Shown in pieces: positions 27,700-35,547 of a stretch of DNA of 64,000 bases (its first letter is position 1; the number at the start of each line of letters is the position of its first letter). Source of the DNA: Allobosea sp. LC85 (GTDB lineage: Bacteria > Pseudomonadota > Alphaproteobacteria > Rhizobiales > Beijerinckiaceae); the NCBI RefSeq assembly GCF_000735605.1, contig NZ_JPKG01000018.1, positions 24,731 through 88,730 of the forward strand, in the 5' to 3' direction. Made by a program: the position numbers and the translations under genes. The notes under the pieces are model-generated. The model saw only the letters and a list, made by a program, of their open reading frames with translations, ran no database searches and was not told the DNA's origin.

Positions 27700-29076
27700 A
27701 TGGATAACGGGACCGTCGAAAAGCGCGCCTTGGCTGCGCGGCCGACCCCCGGTGTTGTCAAGGCGGGCAGAGCGTTGAGTCAGTTGCGGTTGCGGCGTCG
27801 CACGAGGCGAATCAGAGCGCTGGGTCTGAAATGGGCCCTGGCCACGGTCGCGCCCTGGGCCCTGTCCGTCGGGCTGCTGGTCTCCTTCACCGCATCCGCC
27901 GGGCAGAATCACGACGGCGACGCGATCCCCTATTCCATGGTGCGCCGCGCTGCGCCCTCGCCCGATTCGGTGCTTGAGGAAGGGCCCTCGATGCTGGTCG
28001 CGGCCAGCGCCTTCCGACTGCCGGGCCTCACTCTGTCGTCCTCGATCCAACAGGCTCATCTCTCCTTCGACGCCCCCGAGCGGCGCGTCGCCATCGATCC
28101 GCGCCAGCCGCGTGAGGACATGAAGCGCACGGCAAGCGCCTTCCCCGAAGTCGACCGCAGCGCCAAGGGCGACCTGCTGCCGGGCCTGCGCCCGAGCCTG
28201 ACCCTCACCCCGCAGCCACGCGAGCTCGAACGCGTCGTCTTCGGTGACAACCAGCCGGGCCTGATCTCGGGCGGCTTTGCCCTCGACGCCATGCGCGAAG
28301 GCGAGAGCGCCGACGGTCCGCAAATGGGTTTCGAGCCCTATGCCAATGACGAGGGCCTCACCGATCCGGCCCTGTCGGATTCCTCACCGAGTTCGCTGAA
28401 GCCGATCATCACCTCGCCGCGCGAGGCCGAGCTGCATCTCGAGAGCATCGACGGCTCGACCCCGGCGGTTCCGCCCCCCTCGGCACAGGCATCTTCGACC
28501 CCGGCCGTGAACTACAGCGTCGCCACGATCGCGCCGACGACACCACCGGCCGTGGCCGCCGCACGGCCCGCCGCCATCGGCAAGGCGACCGCGCCTGCAA
28601 CCAGCGTCGCGCGCAAGAGCGATCCAGGACCGAAGCAGATCTATACCGGGCTGATCCTGCCGGAGAACATGGCGCGCGAGCAGCGCTGCCTCGCAGAAGC
28701 CGTCTATTTCGAGGCACGTTCCGAGTCCGACGAGGGTCGGGCTGCCGTGGCGCAGGTCGTGCTCAACCGGGTGAAGAGCGGGCTCTATCCCGATACGGTC
28801 TGCGGCGTGGTCTACCAGAACCGCCACCGCTACCTCGCCTGCCAGTTCACCTTCGCCTGCGAGGGCAAGTCGCTGCGCATCACCGAGCCCGAGCCCTGGC
28901 GCGCCGCCGTGCGCATCGCGCGCGAGGTCTTTGAGGGCACGACTTATCTCGCGGATGTCGGCGCCTCCACGCATTACCATGCCGACTATGTCCGGCCGTA
29001 CTGGGCCAAGAAGCTGAAGAAAATGGACGTGATCGGACGGCACGTCTTCTATCAACTGAGGCCGGGCCAGACCTAG
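27700..29076 (+). CDS. SleB-type cell wall hydrolase, membrane anchored
   Basis: A protein of about 458 residues. A basic N-terminus (RLRRRTRRIRALGLKWAL) leads into one membrane segment, WALATVAPWALSVGLLV, then a long low-complexity Pro/Ala/Ser region. A C-terminal Hydrolase_2 (SleB) domain is at residues 335-450 with CLAEAVYFEARSESDEG, VAQVVLNRVKSGLYPDTVCG and YLACQFTFACEG. The catalytic glutamate is in EAVYFEA. SleB-like enzymes are peptidoglycan hydrolases; in alphaproteobacteria they are vegetative. The ATG at 27700 is not backed by a clear Shine-Dalgarno sequence; 27640 is an alternative. Confidence 0.88.
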   Translation: MDNGTVEKRALAARPTPGVVKAGRALSQLRLRRRTRRIRALGLKWALATVAPWALSVGLLVSFTASAGQNHDGDAIPYSMVRRAAPSPDSVLEEGPSMLVAASAFRLPGLTLSSSIQQAHLSFDAPERRVAIDPRQPREDMKRTASAFPEVDRSAKGDLLPGLRPSLTLTPQPRELERVVFGDNQPGLISGGFALDAMREGESADGPQMGFEPYANDEGLTDPALSDSSPSSLKPIITSPREAELHLESIDGSTPAVPPPSAQASSTPAVNYSVATIAPTTPPAVAAARPAAIGKATAPATSVARKSDPGPKQIYTGLILPENMAREQRCLAEAVYFEARSESDEGRAAVAQVVLNRVKSGLYPDTVCGVVYQNRHRYLACQFTFACEGKSLRITEPEPWRAAVRIAREVFEGTTYLADVGASTHYHADYVRPYWAKKLKKMDVIGRHVFYQLRPGQT

Positions 29077-29444
29077 TTTATCTTGAATTCTCGACCGCAA
29101 GCCTGGACCTGCGACAGATTGAATGCCGAGCCCGTTTCGTAGAAGCAGACCTGCTCGGGCCTCATCAGCTCAAGGAATTCCCGGTATTTTGGTTTCCGGG
29201 GTTAGGGCCGCGTTGAGTGCACCGCGGGCTCGGGCCCCGACAAGGAGGGCCGCCTGCCCTGGAGACGCCTGTCGGCTCCATGAGAAGGCGCAGCAGAAGC
29301 GACTGCGCTGGGACCTGATCTTTCCGGACTGGGTAAGATCTGGCATGCAGAGGGCTCGTGAATGTGGTCCTGTCAACTTGATCCGGCCCGTTGCCTGCAA
29401 TTGCTCTATGATGCCGCCGTGTCTCAACACCGCGAGTGAAGTGA
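29077..29444. other. Gene-free stretch, 368 bp
   Basis: No reading frame here looks like a real protein; the longer frames are random in composition. It holds a 25-codon frame at 29362-29438 ending 6 bp before the GDCCVxC gene, without support. I saw no clear promoter or terminator. Confidence 0.5.
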
Positions 29445-29690
29445 ATGGAGCTTCGATCCCTCATTACCTGCCCACATTGCGGACACGCTGCGGCCGAGAC
29501 GATGCCGACCGACGCCTGCCAGTTCTTCTACGAATGCACGGGATGCGGCGCGCTGCTCAGGCCAAAACAGGGCGATTGCTGCGTGTTCTGTTCCTATGGC
29601 TCGGTTCCCTGCCCGCCCATTCAGGCAGCCGCGGGCGGAGAAACCGGCAGCGCGGCCTGCTGTGCCTCTCCTGCCGCGAGCGAAACCTGA
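29445..29690 (+). CDS. GDCCVxC-domain small zinc-ribbon-like protein
   Basis: An 81-residue cysteine-rich protein. CPHC (residues 9-12) and CTGC (31-34) form a likely zinc-binding pair, and the signature GDCCVFCSYGSVPCPP follows at 43-58. This matches a family that includes selenoprotein members in which a cysteine of the GDCC motif is replaced. Here all positions are ordinary cysteine. The tail (GGETGSAACCASPAASET) is unusually cysteine-containing. The role is unknown, but such genes often sit with metal or metalloid functions. The ATG at 29445 starts the conserved MELRSLITCP. The methyltransferase gene 48 bp downstream is likely in the same operon. Confidence 0.82.
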   Translation: MELRSLITCPHCGHAAAETMPTDACQFFYECTGCGALLRPKQGDCCVFCSYGSVPCPPIQAAAGGETGSAACCASPAASET

Positions 29691-29738
29691 GCTGAGCACA
29701 GGCGCGCCGGCGAAGGCCGCCGCCGTCTCCGGTGCGCC

Positions 29739-30353
29739 ATGAGCGAGATCTTTCCTGCCACGTCGATGCCTGACCGGGACTGGTGGGCGGTGCTGTGGCC
29801 TTCGCCCGGCGATGTCCTCCGGAAGATCGGCATCAGGCCGGAGATGACCGTGCTCGATCTGTGCTGCGGCGACGGTTACTTCACCGCGCCGCTCGCCAGG
29901 CTCGTCGACGGGCGCGTCCATGCTCTCGATCTCGATCCGGCGATGATCGAATTGGCCAAGGCCGAAGTCGTCCGTAATGCCGCGTCAGTCCTGCAATGGC
30001 TTTGCGCCGACGCCCGCGAGATCGCCACGCTTCTGCATGAACGCGTCGACTACGTCTTGATGGCGAACACCTTTCACGGCGTGCCGGACCAACCTGGGCT
30101 CGTTCGCGCCATGCGGGCGGTGCTGCGACCGCATGGTCTGGTCGGAATCGTGAATTGGCATCGTCATCCGCGGGAGCAAACGACCGTGCTCGGCCAACCC
30201 CGCGGGCCGCAATCGGAGACCAGAATGTCCCCCGAGGCGGTTCGAGATGTCGTTGAGCCGGCTGGCTTCCGCTGCGTTCGGATCGTCGATCTGCCGCCCT
30301 TTCATTACGGCGTAGTATTCGAGACCTTGCCGGACGCCCTTGATCGTGGTTAA
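29739..30353 (+). CDS. Class I SAM-dependent methyltransferase
   Basis: A 204-residue methyltransferase with the SAM site VLDLCCGDGYFTAPLA, an acidic VHALDLDPAMIELAKAE and the substrate-side NTFHGVPDQPGL. LVGIVNWHRHPREQT is typical of small-molecule methyltransferases. It begins with DWWAVLWPSPGDVLRKIG. Coupling to the GDCCVxC protein suggests a shared function, possibly methylation of a metalloid, sulfur or selenium compound; this is speculation from context. A GAG-rich Shine-Dalgarno sequence is weak. Confidence 0.85.
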   Translation: MSEIFPATSMPDRDWWAVLWPSPGDVLRKIGIRPEMTVLDLCCGDGYFTAPLARLVDGRVHALDLDPAMIELAKAEVVRNAASVLQWLCADAREIATLLHERVDYVLMANTFHGVPDQPGLVRAMRAVLRPHGLVGIVNWHRHPREQTTVLGQPRGPQSETRMSPEAVRDVVEPAGFRCVRIVDLPPFHYGVVFETLPDALDRG

Positions 30354-30456
30354 TTTTACCTTGTTTTAGCGTTTACCTTGCGTTCATCACTTCCGGCTGG
30401 CTTCCTGCCCCCAACACGGCGGCGCCAAGACGCCGCCGGGGAGGTCGGAGTCAGAC

Positions 30457-31053
30457 ATGCGAGGCAAGGTGCCTTCCGCTTCCGCATTGGCCGCTTCGGT
30501 GGCCGCGGCCACGCTGCTGCTCGGTGCCGAGGGCGCCCAGGCTGGTGGTGGCTGCTATGGCTCCGCCTGCTACACGCTGCAGCAGTCGCCCCCGGTCTAT
30601 GGCACCATCAACGAGACCTATGTCGCGCGCCCGGCGCAGACGCAGTCGCGCATCATTCCGGCCGAATATGAATATGTCACCGAGCAGGTGATGGTGCACC
30701 CGCAGCGGATCATCCCGCGCTATCGCCCGGCCCAGTACAGCACGGTTGCCGAACAGGTCCTGATCTCACCGCCTTCGCGTCGCTGGGAGGTGAGCCGCGA
30801 TCTCTATGGCAACGTCACCGGTTGCTGGGTCGATGTTCCGGCGCGCTACGGCATCCAGCAGCGTACGGTCGAGATCAGCCCGGCAAGTACCGATTACGAG
30901 ACCCTGCCGGCGGTCTATGGCCAGCGTCAGCGCAAGGTCATGGTGCGCCAGACCCAGGTTGTGCACGAGACGATCCCCGCCCTCTACGAAACCCGCCAGC
31001 GCCAGGTGTTGATGAGCCCCGGCTCGCAATACTGGGCGCGCGGCCGCTATTGA
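30457..31053 (+). CDS. Secreted protein of five ~20-residue repeats
   Basis: A 198-residue exported protein with a signal peptide to about residue 29 (LAASVAAATLLLGAEGAQA). The mature part has five tandem units beginning at residues 66, 89, 126, 149 and 172. Each carries PA-x-Y near its start and a V-x-(V/I/M) near position 13; three also have a proline after it. The units are separated by 3-16 extra residues. Four cysteines occur (residues 33, 38, 123 and one in the signal region neighbourhood). I do not recognise a named domain; a periplasmic or surface beta-repeat structure is inferred. A rho-independent terminator follows. Confidence 0.7.
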   Translation: MRGKVPSASALAASVAAATLLLGAEGAQAGGGCYGSACYTLQQSPPVYGTINETYVARPAQTQSRIIPAEYEYVTEQVMVHPQRIIPRYRPAQYSTVAEQVLISPPSRRWEVSRDLYGNVTGCWVDVPARYGIQQRTVEISPASTDYETLPAVYGQRQRKVMVRQTQVVHETIPALYETRQRQVLMSPGSQYWARGRY

Positions 31054-31112
31054 GTTCACGCCGACCGAGAGTTTAGACGCAGACCCTTTTTAACCACGGA
31101 AACGACCTCACG

Positions 31113-31137
31113 CCCCGGCTTCGGCCGGGGTTTTTTT
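31113..31137 (+). terminator. Rho-independent terminator with UUCG loop
   Basis: CCCCGGC and GCCGGGG arms enclose a stable TTCG tetraloop and are followed by seven Ts. It ends the plus-strand repeat-protein transcript, and its T-run overlaps the convergent nadC stop codon by two bases. Confidence 0.9.
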
Positions 31138-31990
31138 ATGCGATCTCGATGTCGAGCCCGAGGTCGAGCACGCTGGCCGAGTGGGTCAGGGCGCCAACCG
31201 AAATCATGTCGACGCCGGTCGCCGCGATCGCCGCGACGGTGTCGAGCGTGACACCTCCGGACGCCTCGACCTTCATGCGCCCACCGACCATCGCAACGCC
31301 GGTGATCAGATCGGCGACGGACATGTTGTCGAGCATGACGATATCGGCGCCCTCGGCGATGACCTCCTCGAGTTGGGCCAGGGTATCGACCTCGATCTCG
31401 ATCTTGACGAAGTTGCCGGCCTGGCGCTTGGCCGCCTGCAGCGCGGGGCGAATGCCGCCAGCGACGGCGACATGGTTGTCCTTGATCAGGATGGCGTCAT
31501 CGAGCCCATAGCGATGGTTGCCGGCGCCGCCGCAGCGAACGGCGTATTTCTCGAAAGCGCGCAGGCCCGGCGTGGTCTTGCGGGTGTCGACGATCATCGC
31601 CTTCGTGCCCGCGACCTTCCCCACATAGGCCGCAGCCAGCGTGGCGATGCCCGAGAGCCGGCCCATGAAATTCAAGGCGACACGCTCCGCCGAGAGAACG
31701 GAGCGAGCCTCTCCCTCGATGCGAGCCACAATGGCGCCAGGGTCGAGCCTGTCGCCATCGGACATGGCGGCCTCGAAGCGAACCGACGGGTCGTACTGCC
31801 GAAAAGCCTCGCGGGCGAAGGGGAGCCCGGCAATGACGCCACTCTTGCGCGCCGCGATCACCGCCCTTGCCCGCTTGCCGGTAGGAATCGTCGCAAGGGT
31901 GGTGATGTCACCGGCCCGGCCGAGATCCTCGATCAGGGCGGTACGCACCGCCTCGGTGATGAGCAGAGGGTTGAGGACGGCTTGGCTCAC
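31136..31990 (-). CDS. nadC: Nicotinate-nucleotide pyrophosphorylase (quinolinate phosphoribosyltransferase)
   Basis: NadC converts quinolinate and PRPP to nicotinate mononucleotide, the last step of de novo quinolinate-to-NaMN synthesis. The 284-residue protein carries LNFMGRLSGIATLAA, DTRKTTPGLRAFEKYAVRCG, GGAGNHRYGLDDAILIKDNH, and the phosphate-binding EASGGVTLDTV. The GTG start at 31990 has GGAG six bases upstream. It is the third gene of nadA-nadB-nadC, 13 bp after nadB. The terminator of the convergent gene overlaps its 3' end. Confidence 0.97.
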   Translation of the reverse strand: MSQAVLNPLLITEAVRTALIEDLGRAGDITTLATIPTGKRARAVIAARKSGVIAGLPFAREAFRQYDPSVRFEAAMSDGDRLDPGAIVARIEGEARSVLSAERVALNFMGRLSGIATLAAAYVGKVAGTKAMIVDTRKTTPGLRAFEKYAVRCGGAGNHRYGLDDAILIKDNHVAVAGGIRPALQAAKRQAGNFVKIEIEVDTLAQLEEVIAEGADIVMLDNMSVADLITGVAMVGGRMKVEASGGVTLDTVAAIAATGVDMISVGALTHSASVLDLGLDIEIA

Positions 31991-32003
31991 GTCAGGCTCC
32001 GGA

Positions 32004-33563
32004 TCAGGACAGGGCGCGGCGCATGGCAGGCGGCGCCGATAGGGTCAGCTTGCTGCGCGTCGCGAGCGCCGCGCTGGCTTGCGGGAAATCGCTGCGCCAA
32101 TGGCCACCACGGCTCTCGCGCCGGGCAAGGGCGGCTGCAACGATGATGAGGGCGGCGCTCGCCATGTTGACGAGCGTCGAACTTTCCGCGGCCTCGGCAA
32201 TGGCCTGGAGCTGACGCGACGCAGCAAGCAGCCCTGACCCGTCACGCACCACGCCGACCCTTTCCGACATGAGTGTGCGCAAGCGCTCGATCGCCCGCTG
32301 GTCCGCCTCCGTGGGCAGGCAGGCTGCCGCACCGCTCATGCGGACGGGCTTCCCCCTGGCTTTCATCAGCAGCGGGCTGGCCTTCAGGTGCTCGGCGACA
32401 CGTGCGCCGAAGACCACCGCCTCCAGCAGGGAATTCGAGGCGAGCCGGTTGGCACCGTGCAAGCCGGTGCTGGCCACCTCGCCGGCAGCATGGAGGCCCG
32501 GAAGCGTCGTGCAACCGTGAGCATCGGTCGCGACGCCCCCCATGTGGTAGTGCTCGGCCGGCGCCACCGGCATGAGTTCGGTTGTTGGATCGATGCCCGC
32601 CTTGCGGCAGGCGGCCGTGACGGCGGGAAATCGCTCGGCGAACTCCCTGCCGATCGCCGCCCTTGCATCGAGGAAGGCACCGCGCCCGGCCGCGATCTCG
32701 GCGAAGACAGCGCGCGCCACGATATCGCGCGGGGCGAGCTCGGCATCCTTGTGCACGGCCAGCATGAAGCGCTCGCCGGCGGCGTCGACGAGAATGCCGC
32801 CATCGCCCCGGATCGCTTCGGTGGCGAGCGGGGCTGGGTCGAGCCCGAGCGCCAGAGCGGTTGGATGGAACTGCACGAACTCGGCATCGGCAATCGTCGC
32901 GCCGGCACGCGCCGCCATGGCCAGTCCTTCGCCACGCGACTCCGCCGGGTTCGTGGTCAACGCGTAGAGATGGCCGATGCCGCCAGTAGCCAAGACGGTC
33001 GCGACAGCATGAAACTGCGTCGCCTCGCGCGCTGTCCCGTACTCGCCGCGCGCCAGAACACCCGTGCAGGCGCCGTCGGAGAGAAGCAGGTCTTCGGCAA
33101 TGAACCCTTCCCGCACGGTGATCGAGGGCGTCTGCCGCACGGTCGCAATCAGGGCCTGCATGATCGCGGCGCCGGCACCATCACCGCCGACGCGGACGAC
33201 GCGATGCTCCGAGTGCGCAGCCTCGCGCGACTGCACGAGGCGCCCGGCGAGATCGCGATCGAAGGGAACGCCATAGGACAGAAGATCATGGACGCGTTCG
33301 GCGGCCTCATTGGCAACCATGCGCGCGACGGCCTCGTCGACGATGCCGGCACCGGCCGCGATCGTATCGGCAGCGTGCTTTGCGGCCGTGTCGCCCTCGG
33401 ACATCGCCGCGGCAATGCCCCCTTGCGCCCAACTCGACGAAGAGCCTTCGCCGAGCGGGCGTGGCGCCAGCACCGTACAGGGCAGCGGCGCCAATTTCAG
33501 CGCCGTGAACAGCCCCGCCAGCCCGCCGCCGACGATGAGGATATCAGCTTGGATGTCAGGCAT
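32004..33563 (-). CDS. nadB: L-aspartate oxidase
   Basis: NadB oxidises L-aspartate to iminoaspartate with FAD. The 519-residue flavoprotein starts MPDIQADILIVGGGLAGLFTAL (dinucleotide site), has SSSWAQGGIAAAMS near residue 50, FVQFHPTALALG, and GLHGANRLASNSLLEAVVFG. The ATG at 33563 is preferred to the TTG at 33572 for its fit to family starts. It lies 55 bp after nadA and 13 bp before nadC. NadB hands unstable iminoaspartate to NadA, so co-expression is expected. Confidence 0.97.
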   Translation of the reverse strand: MPDIQADILIVGGGLAGLFTALKLAPLPCTVLAPRPLGEGSSSSWAQGGIAAAMSEGDTAAKHAADTIAAGAGIVDEAVARMVANEAAERVHDLLSYGVPFDRDLAGRLVQSREAAHSEHRVVRVGGDGAGAAIMQALIATVRQTPSITVREGFIAEDLLLSDGACTGVLARGEYGTAREATQFHAVATVLATGGIGHLYALTTNPAESRGEGLAMAARAGATIADAEFVQFHPTALALGLDPAPLATEAIRGDGGILVDAAGERFMLAVHKDAELAPRDIVARAVFAEIAAGRGAFLDARAAIGREFAERFPAVTAACRKAGIDPTTELMPVAPAEHYHMGGVATDAHGCTTLPGLHAAGEVASTGLHGANRLASNSLLEAVVFGARVAEHLKASPLLMKARGKPVRMSGAAACLPTEADQRAIERLRTLMSERVGVVRDGSGLLAASRQLQAIAEAAESSTLVNMASAALIIVAAALARRESRGGHWRSDFPQASAALATRSKLTLSAPPAMRRALS

Positions 33564-33617
33564 GAGGGCCAATCCGCCGCCAAGGCCCCTCCCCCTTCAG
33601 GCGAGAGGCATGCGGGT

Positions 33618-34742
33618 TTACATCGTCAGGTTGACCATGCGCTCGACCGAGCGGCGGGCCTTCTCGGCCATCGCCGGATCGATCACCACCTCATGCTGCA
33701 TGTAGACCAGCGACTCGAGGATCTTGGGCAAGGTGATGCGCTTCATGTGTGGGCAGAGATTGCAGGGCCGCACGAATTCGACGCCCTTCGTTTCGGCCGC
33801 GACATTGTCCGCCATCGAGCATTCGGTGACGAGCAGGACGCGGCCCGGCAGCTCATGCTTGACCCAGTCGATCATGCCCTTGGTCGAGCCGGTGTAATCG
33901 GCAACGGCGACGACCTCCGGCGGGCATTCCGGATGGGCGACGATCTTGATGCTCGGATCGGCCTCGCGGTAGCGCACGAGCTCGTCGGCGGTGAAGCGCT
34001 CATGCACCTCGCAGGCGCCGGCCCAGGAGATGATCTTCACCTTGGTCTGCGCCGCGACGTTCTTCGCCAGATACTGGTCGGGCACGAAGATGACTTCCGG
34101 CACGCCCAGGCTCTCGACCACCTGCACCGCATTCGACGAGGTGCAGCAGATGTCGACCTCAGCCTTCACATCGGCCGAGGTGTTGACATAGGCCACGACC
34201 GGGCGGCCGGGATAGCGCTCGCGCAACAGGCGGATATCGGCGCCGGTGATCGAAGAGGCCAGCGAGCAGCCGGCCTTCATGTCCGGCATCAGCACGATCT
34301 TCTCGGGGCTGAGCAGTTTCGAGGTCTCGGCCATGAAATGCACGCCGCCCTGCACGATGACCTCTGCCTTGGTCTTGGAGGCCACCTTGGCAAGCTGCAA
34401 GGAGTCGCCGACGATGTCGGAGACACAATGGAAGATCTCCGGCGTCATGTAGTTATGGCCGAGGATGACCGCGTTGCGGACCTGCTTCAGCTCGTTGATC
34501 GCCTTGATCGTCGGCGCGAAGAACGGCCATTCGACCGCCGGAATGACGGCCTTGACCTTCTCGTAGAGATGCGCGGTCGCAGCCTCGACCTCTGGGGTCC
34601 AGGTCAGGTCGGGCATCGGCAGTGGCCGGAAGCGCGGATCGTCCCTGCGGCGCGCGACCGTTGCCGGGGCGACACCGTTGCCGGAATCGAAGCCCCGAGA
34701 CTTTTCCAAGCCCAAAGACGATTTTTCCAAGCCCAAAGACAT
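33618..34742 (-). CDS. nadA: Quinolinate synthase A
   Basis: NadA condenses iminoaspartate and DHAP to quinolinate with a [4Fe-4S] cluster. Family segments [52 protein letters not shown] and [16 protein letters not shown] are present; the cysteines in the last segment and in CCTSS are cluster-ligand candidates. Residues 2-15 are a tandem duplication, SLGLEKS twice, encoded by a 21-bp repeat; the enzyme fold starts later. The ATG at 34742 has AGGAGG upstream, a strong ribosome binding site. A palindromic operator lies 69 bp upstream of the start. Confidence 0.96.
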   Translation of the reverse strand: MSLGLEKSSLGLEKSRGFDSGNGVAPATVARRRDDPRFRPLPMPDLTWTPEVEAATAHLYEKVKAVIPAVEWPFFAPTIKAINELKQVRNAVILGHNYMTPEIFHCVSDIVGDSLQLAKVASKTKAEVIVQGGVHFMAETSKLLSPEKIVLMPDMKAGCSLASSITGADIRLLRERYPGRPVVAYVNTSADVKAEVDICCTSSNAVQVVESLGVPEVIFVPDQYLAKNVAAQTKVKIISWAGACEVHERFTADELVRYREADPSIKIVAHPECPPEVVAVADYTGSTKGMIDWVKHELPGRVLLVTECSMADNVAAETKGVEFVRPCNLCPHMKRITLPKILESLVYMQHEVVIDPAMAEKARRSVERMVNLTM

Positions 34743-34810
34743 GGCATCCTCCTCATCCCTGCGATGCCGGAGCTCCGCTCCGGGTCGCCGCCGGCCTGTT
34801 GCTAGCCAGC

Positions 34811-34829
34811 TATGCTCGTTTTGAGCATA
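34811..34829. promoter_or_regulatory. Palindromic operator candidate for nadABC
   Basis: TATGCTCGTTTTGAGCATA is a perfect inverted repeat with 7-base arms and a 5-base centre. It lies 69 bp upstream of nadA in a short intergenic region, the position expected for an NAD-gene repressor. The NadQ/NrtR-like tail at the left edge is a candidate ligand-responsive repressor; I cannot confirm the family motif from memory. Confidence 0.6.
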
Positions 34830-34913
34830 AGGATATTAGCACGTCTCCCCGATGCTGGCCAGCACTCGGCACCCCGCGCCAGCGCGCGGTCCTTCATGTG
34901 TTGGGGGAATGTG

Positions 34914-35183
34914 TCAGGCGATGCCGCCGGTGACCAGCGCCAGGACGCCAAGACCGAGCACGAAGGCCAGGATCCGGGCGGGCATCCCGACAAGGGCGCC
35001 GGGAGGGCGGCCCGTCACGAAACCAAAGGCGACTTCGATGAGGCCGAGCCCGATCAGGACAAACAGGTAGCGCGGGAAAGCTGCCGATCCCGCCAGCCAT
35101 CCAGTATGGGCCGCGAGTGCGACAAGGCCTCCGAGGCCTGCGCCTGCAGCGAGGAAGAGCAGTTCAACCCGGCTGAAGCGCAT
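34914..35183 (-). CDS. Small membrane protein of unknown function
   Basis: An 89-residue protein with three hydrophobic segments: ELLFLAAGAGLGGLVALAA, a central YLFVLIGLGLIEVAFGFV and a C-terminal ILAFVLGLGVLALVTG. It starts 8 bp after infA on the same strand and may be co-transcribed. A conserved small hypothetical is likely; no domain is recognised. The charged loop TGRPPGALVGMPAR is short. Confidence 0.65.
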   Translation of the reverse strand: MRFSRVELLFLAAGAGLGGLVALAAHTGWLAGSAAFPRYLFVLIGLGLIEVAFGFVTGRPPGALVGMPARILAFVLGLGVLALVTGGIA

Positions 35184-35191
35184 GCTGTGGC

Positions 35192-35464
35192 TCAGCGGCG
35201 ACGGAAGTTCTGACTGCGCGGCGGCCCGCCCGGAGCCGGCCCCGCCGTCTTCTGACGGAAGTTGATGCGGCCACGATCAAGATCATAAGGCGACATCTCG
35301 ACGACGACCCGGTCTCCGGCGATCGTACGGATGCGGTTCTTCTTCATCTTGCCGGCCGCGTAGGCCAGGATCACGTGGTCATTGTCGAGCTTCACCCGAT
35401 AGTTTCCATCGGGCAGCACCTCGACCACCGTGCCGTCGAACTCGAGAAGTTCTTCTTTCGCCAT
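35192..35464 (-). CDS. infA: Translation initiation factor IF-1
   Basis: IF-1 binds the ribosomal A site during initiation. The 90-residue protein has the full S1/OB fold: [57 protein letters not shown] and [13 protein letters not shown]. It is longer than the 72-residue classic form because of a basic, proline-rich tail ([15 protein letters not shown]), common in some alphaproteobacteria. Together with upstream cspA and a DEAD-box helicase gene it forms an RNA-handling block in one direction. Confidence 0.97.
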   Translation of the reverse strand: MAKEELLEFDGTVVEVLPDGNYRVKLDNDHVILAYAAGKMKKNRIRTIAGDRVVVEMSPYDLDRGRINFRQKTAGPAPGGPPRSQNFRRR

Positions 35465-35547
35465 TCCTTGGTCCTTCTTCTGCGCCTTGGGCGGACGACC
35501 GGATCAGAGGGATCCGCCGGCCCGATCGTCCCCTGGCTATCCGCGCG

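Noticed and set aside
29362..29438. A 25-codon frame ending near the GDCCVxC gene
   Set aside because: Too short, no ribosome binding site, no family match.
32388..34805. An 805-codon open frame on the plus strand
   Set aside because: It runs antisense to nadB and nadA and has the base bias of a GC-rich opposite strand, so it is a shadow.
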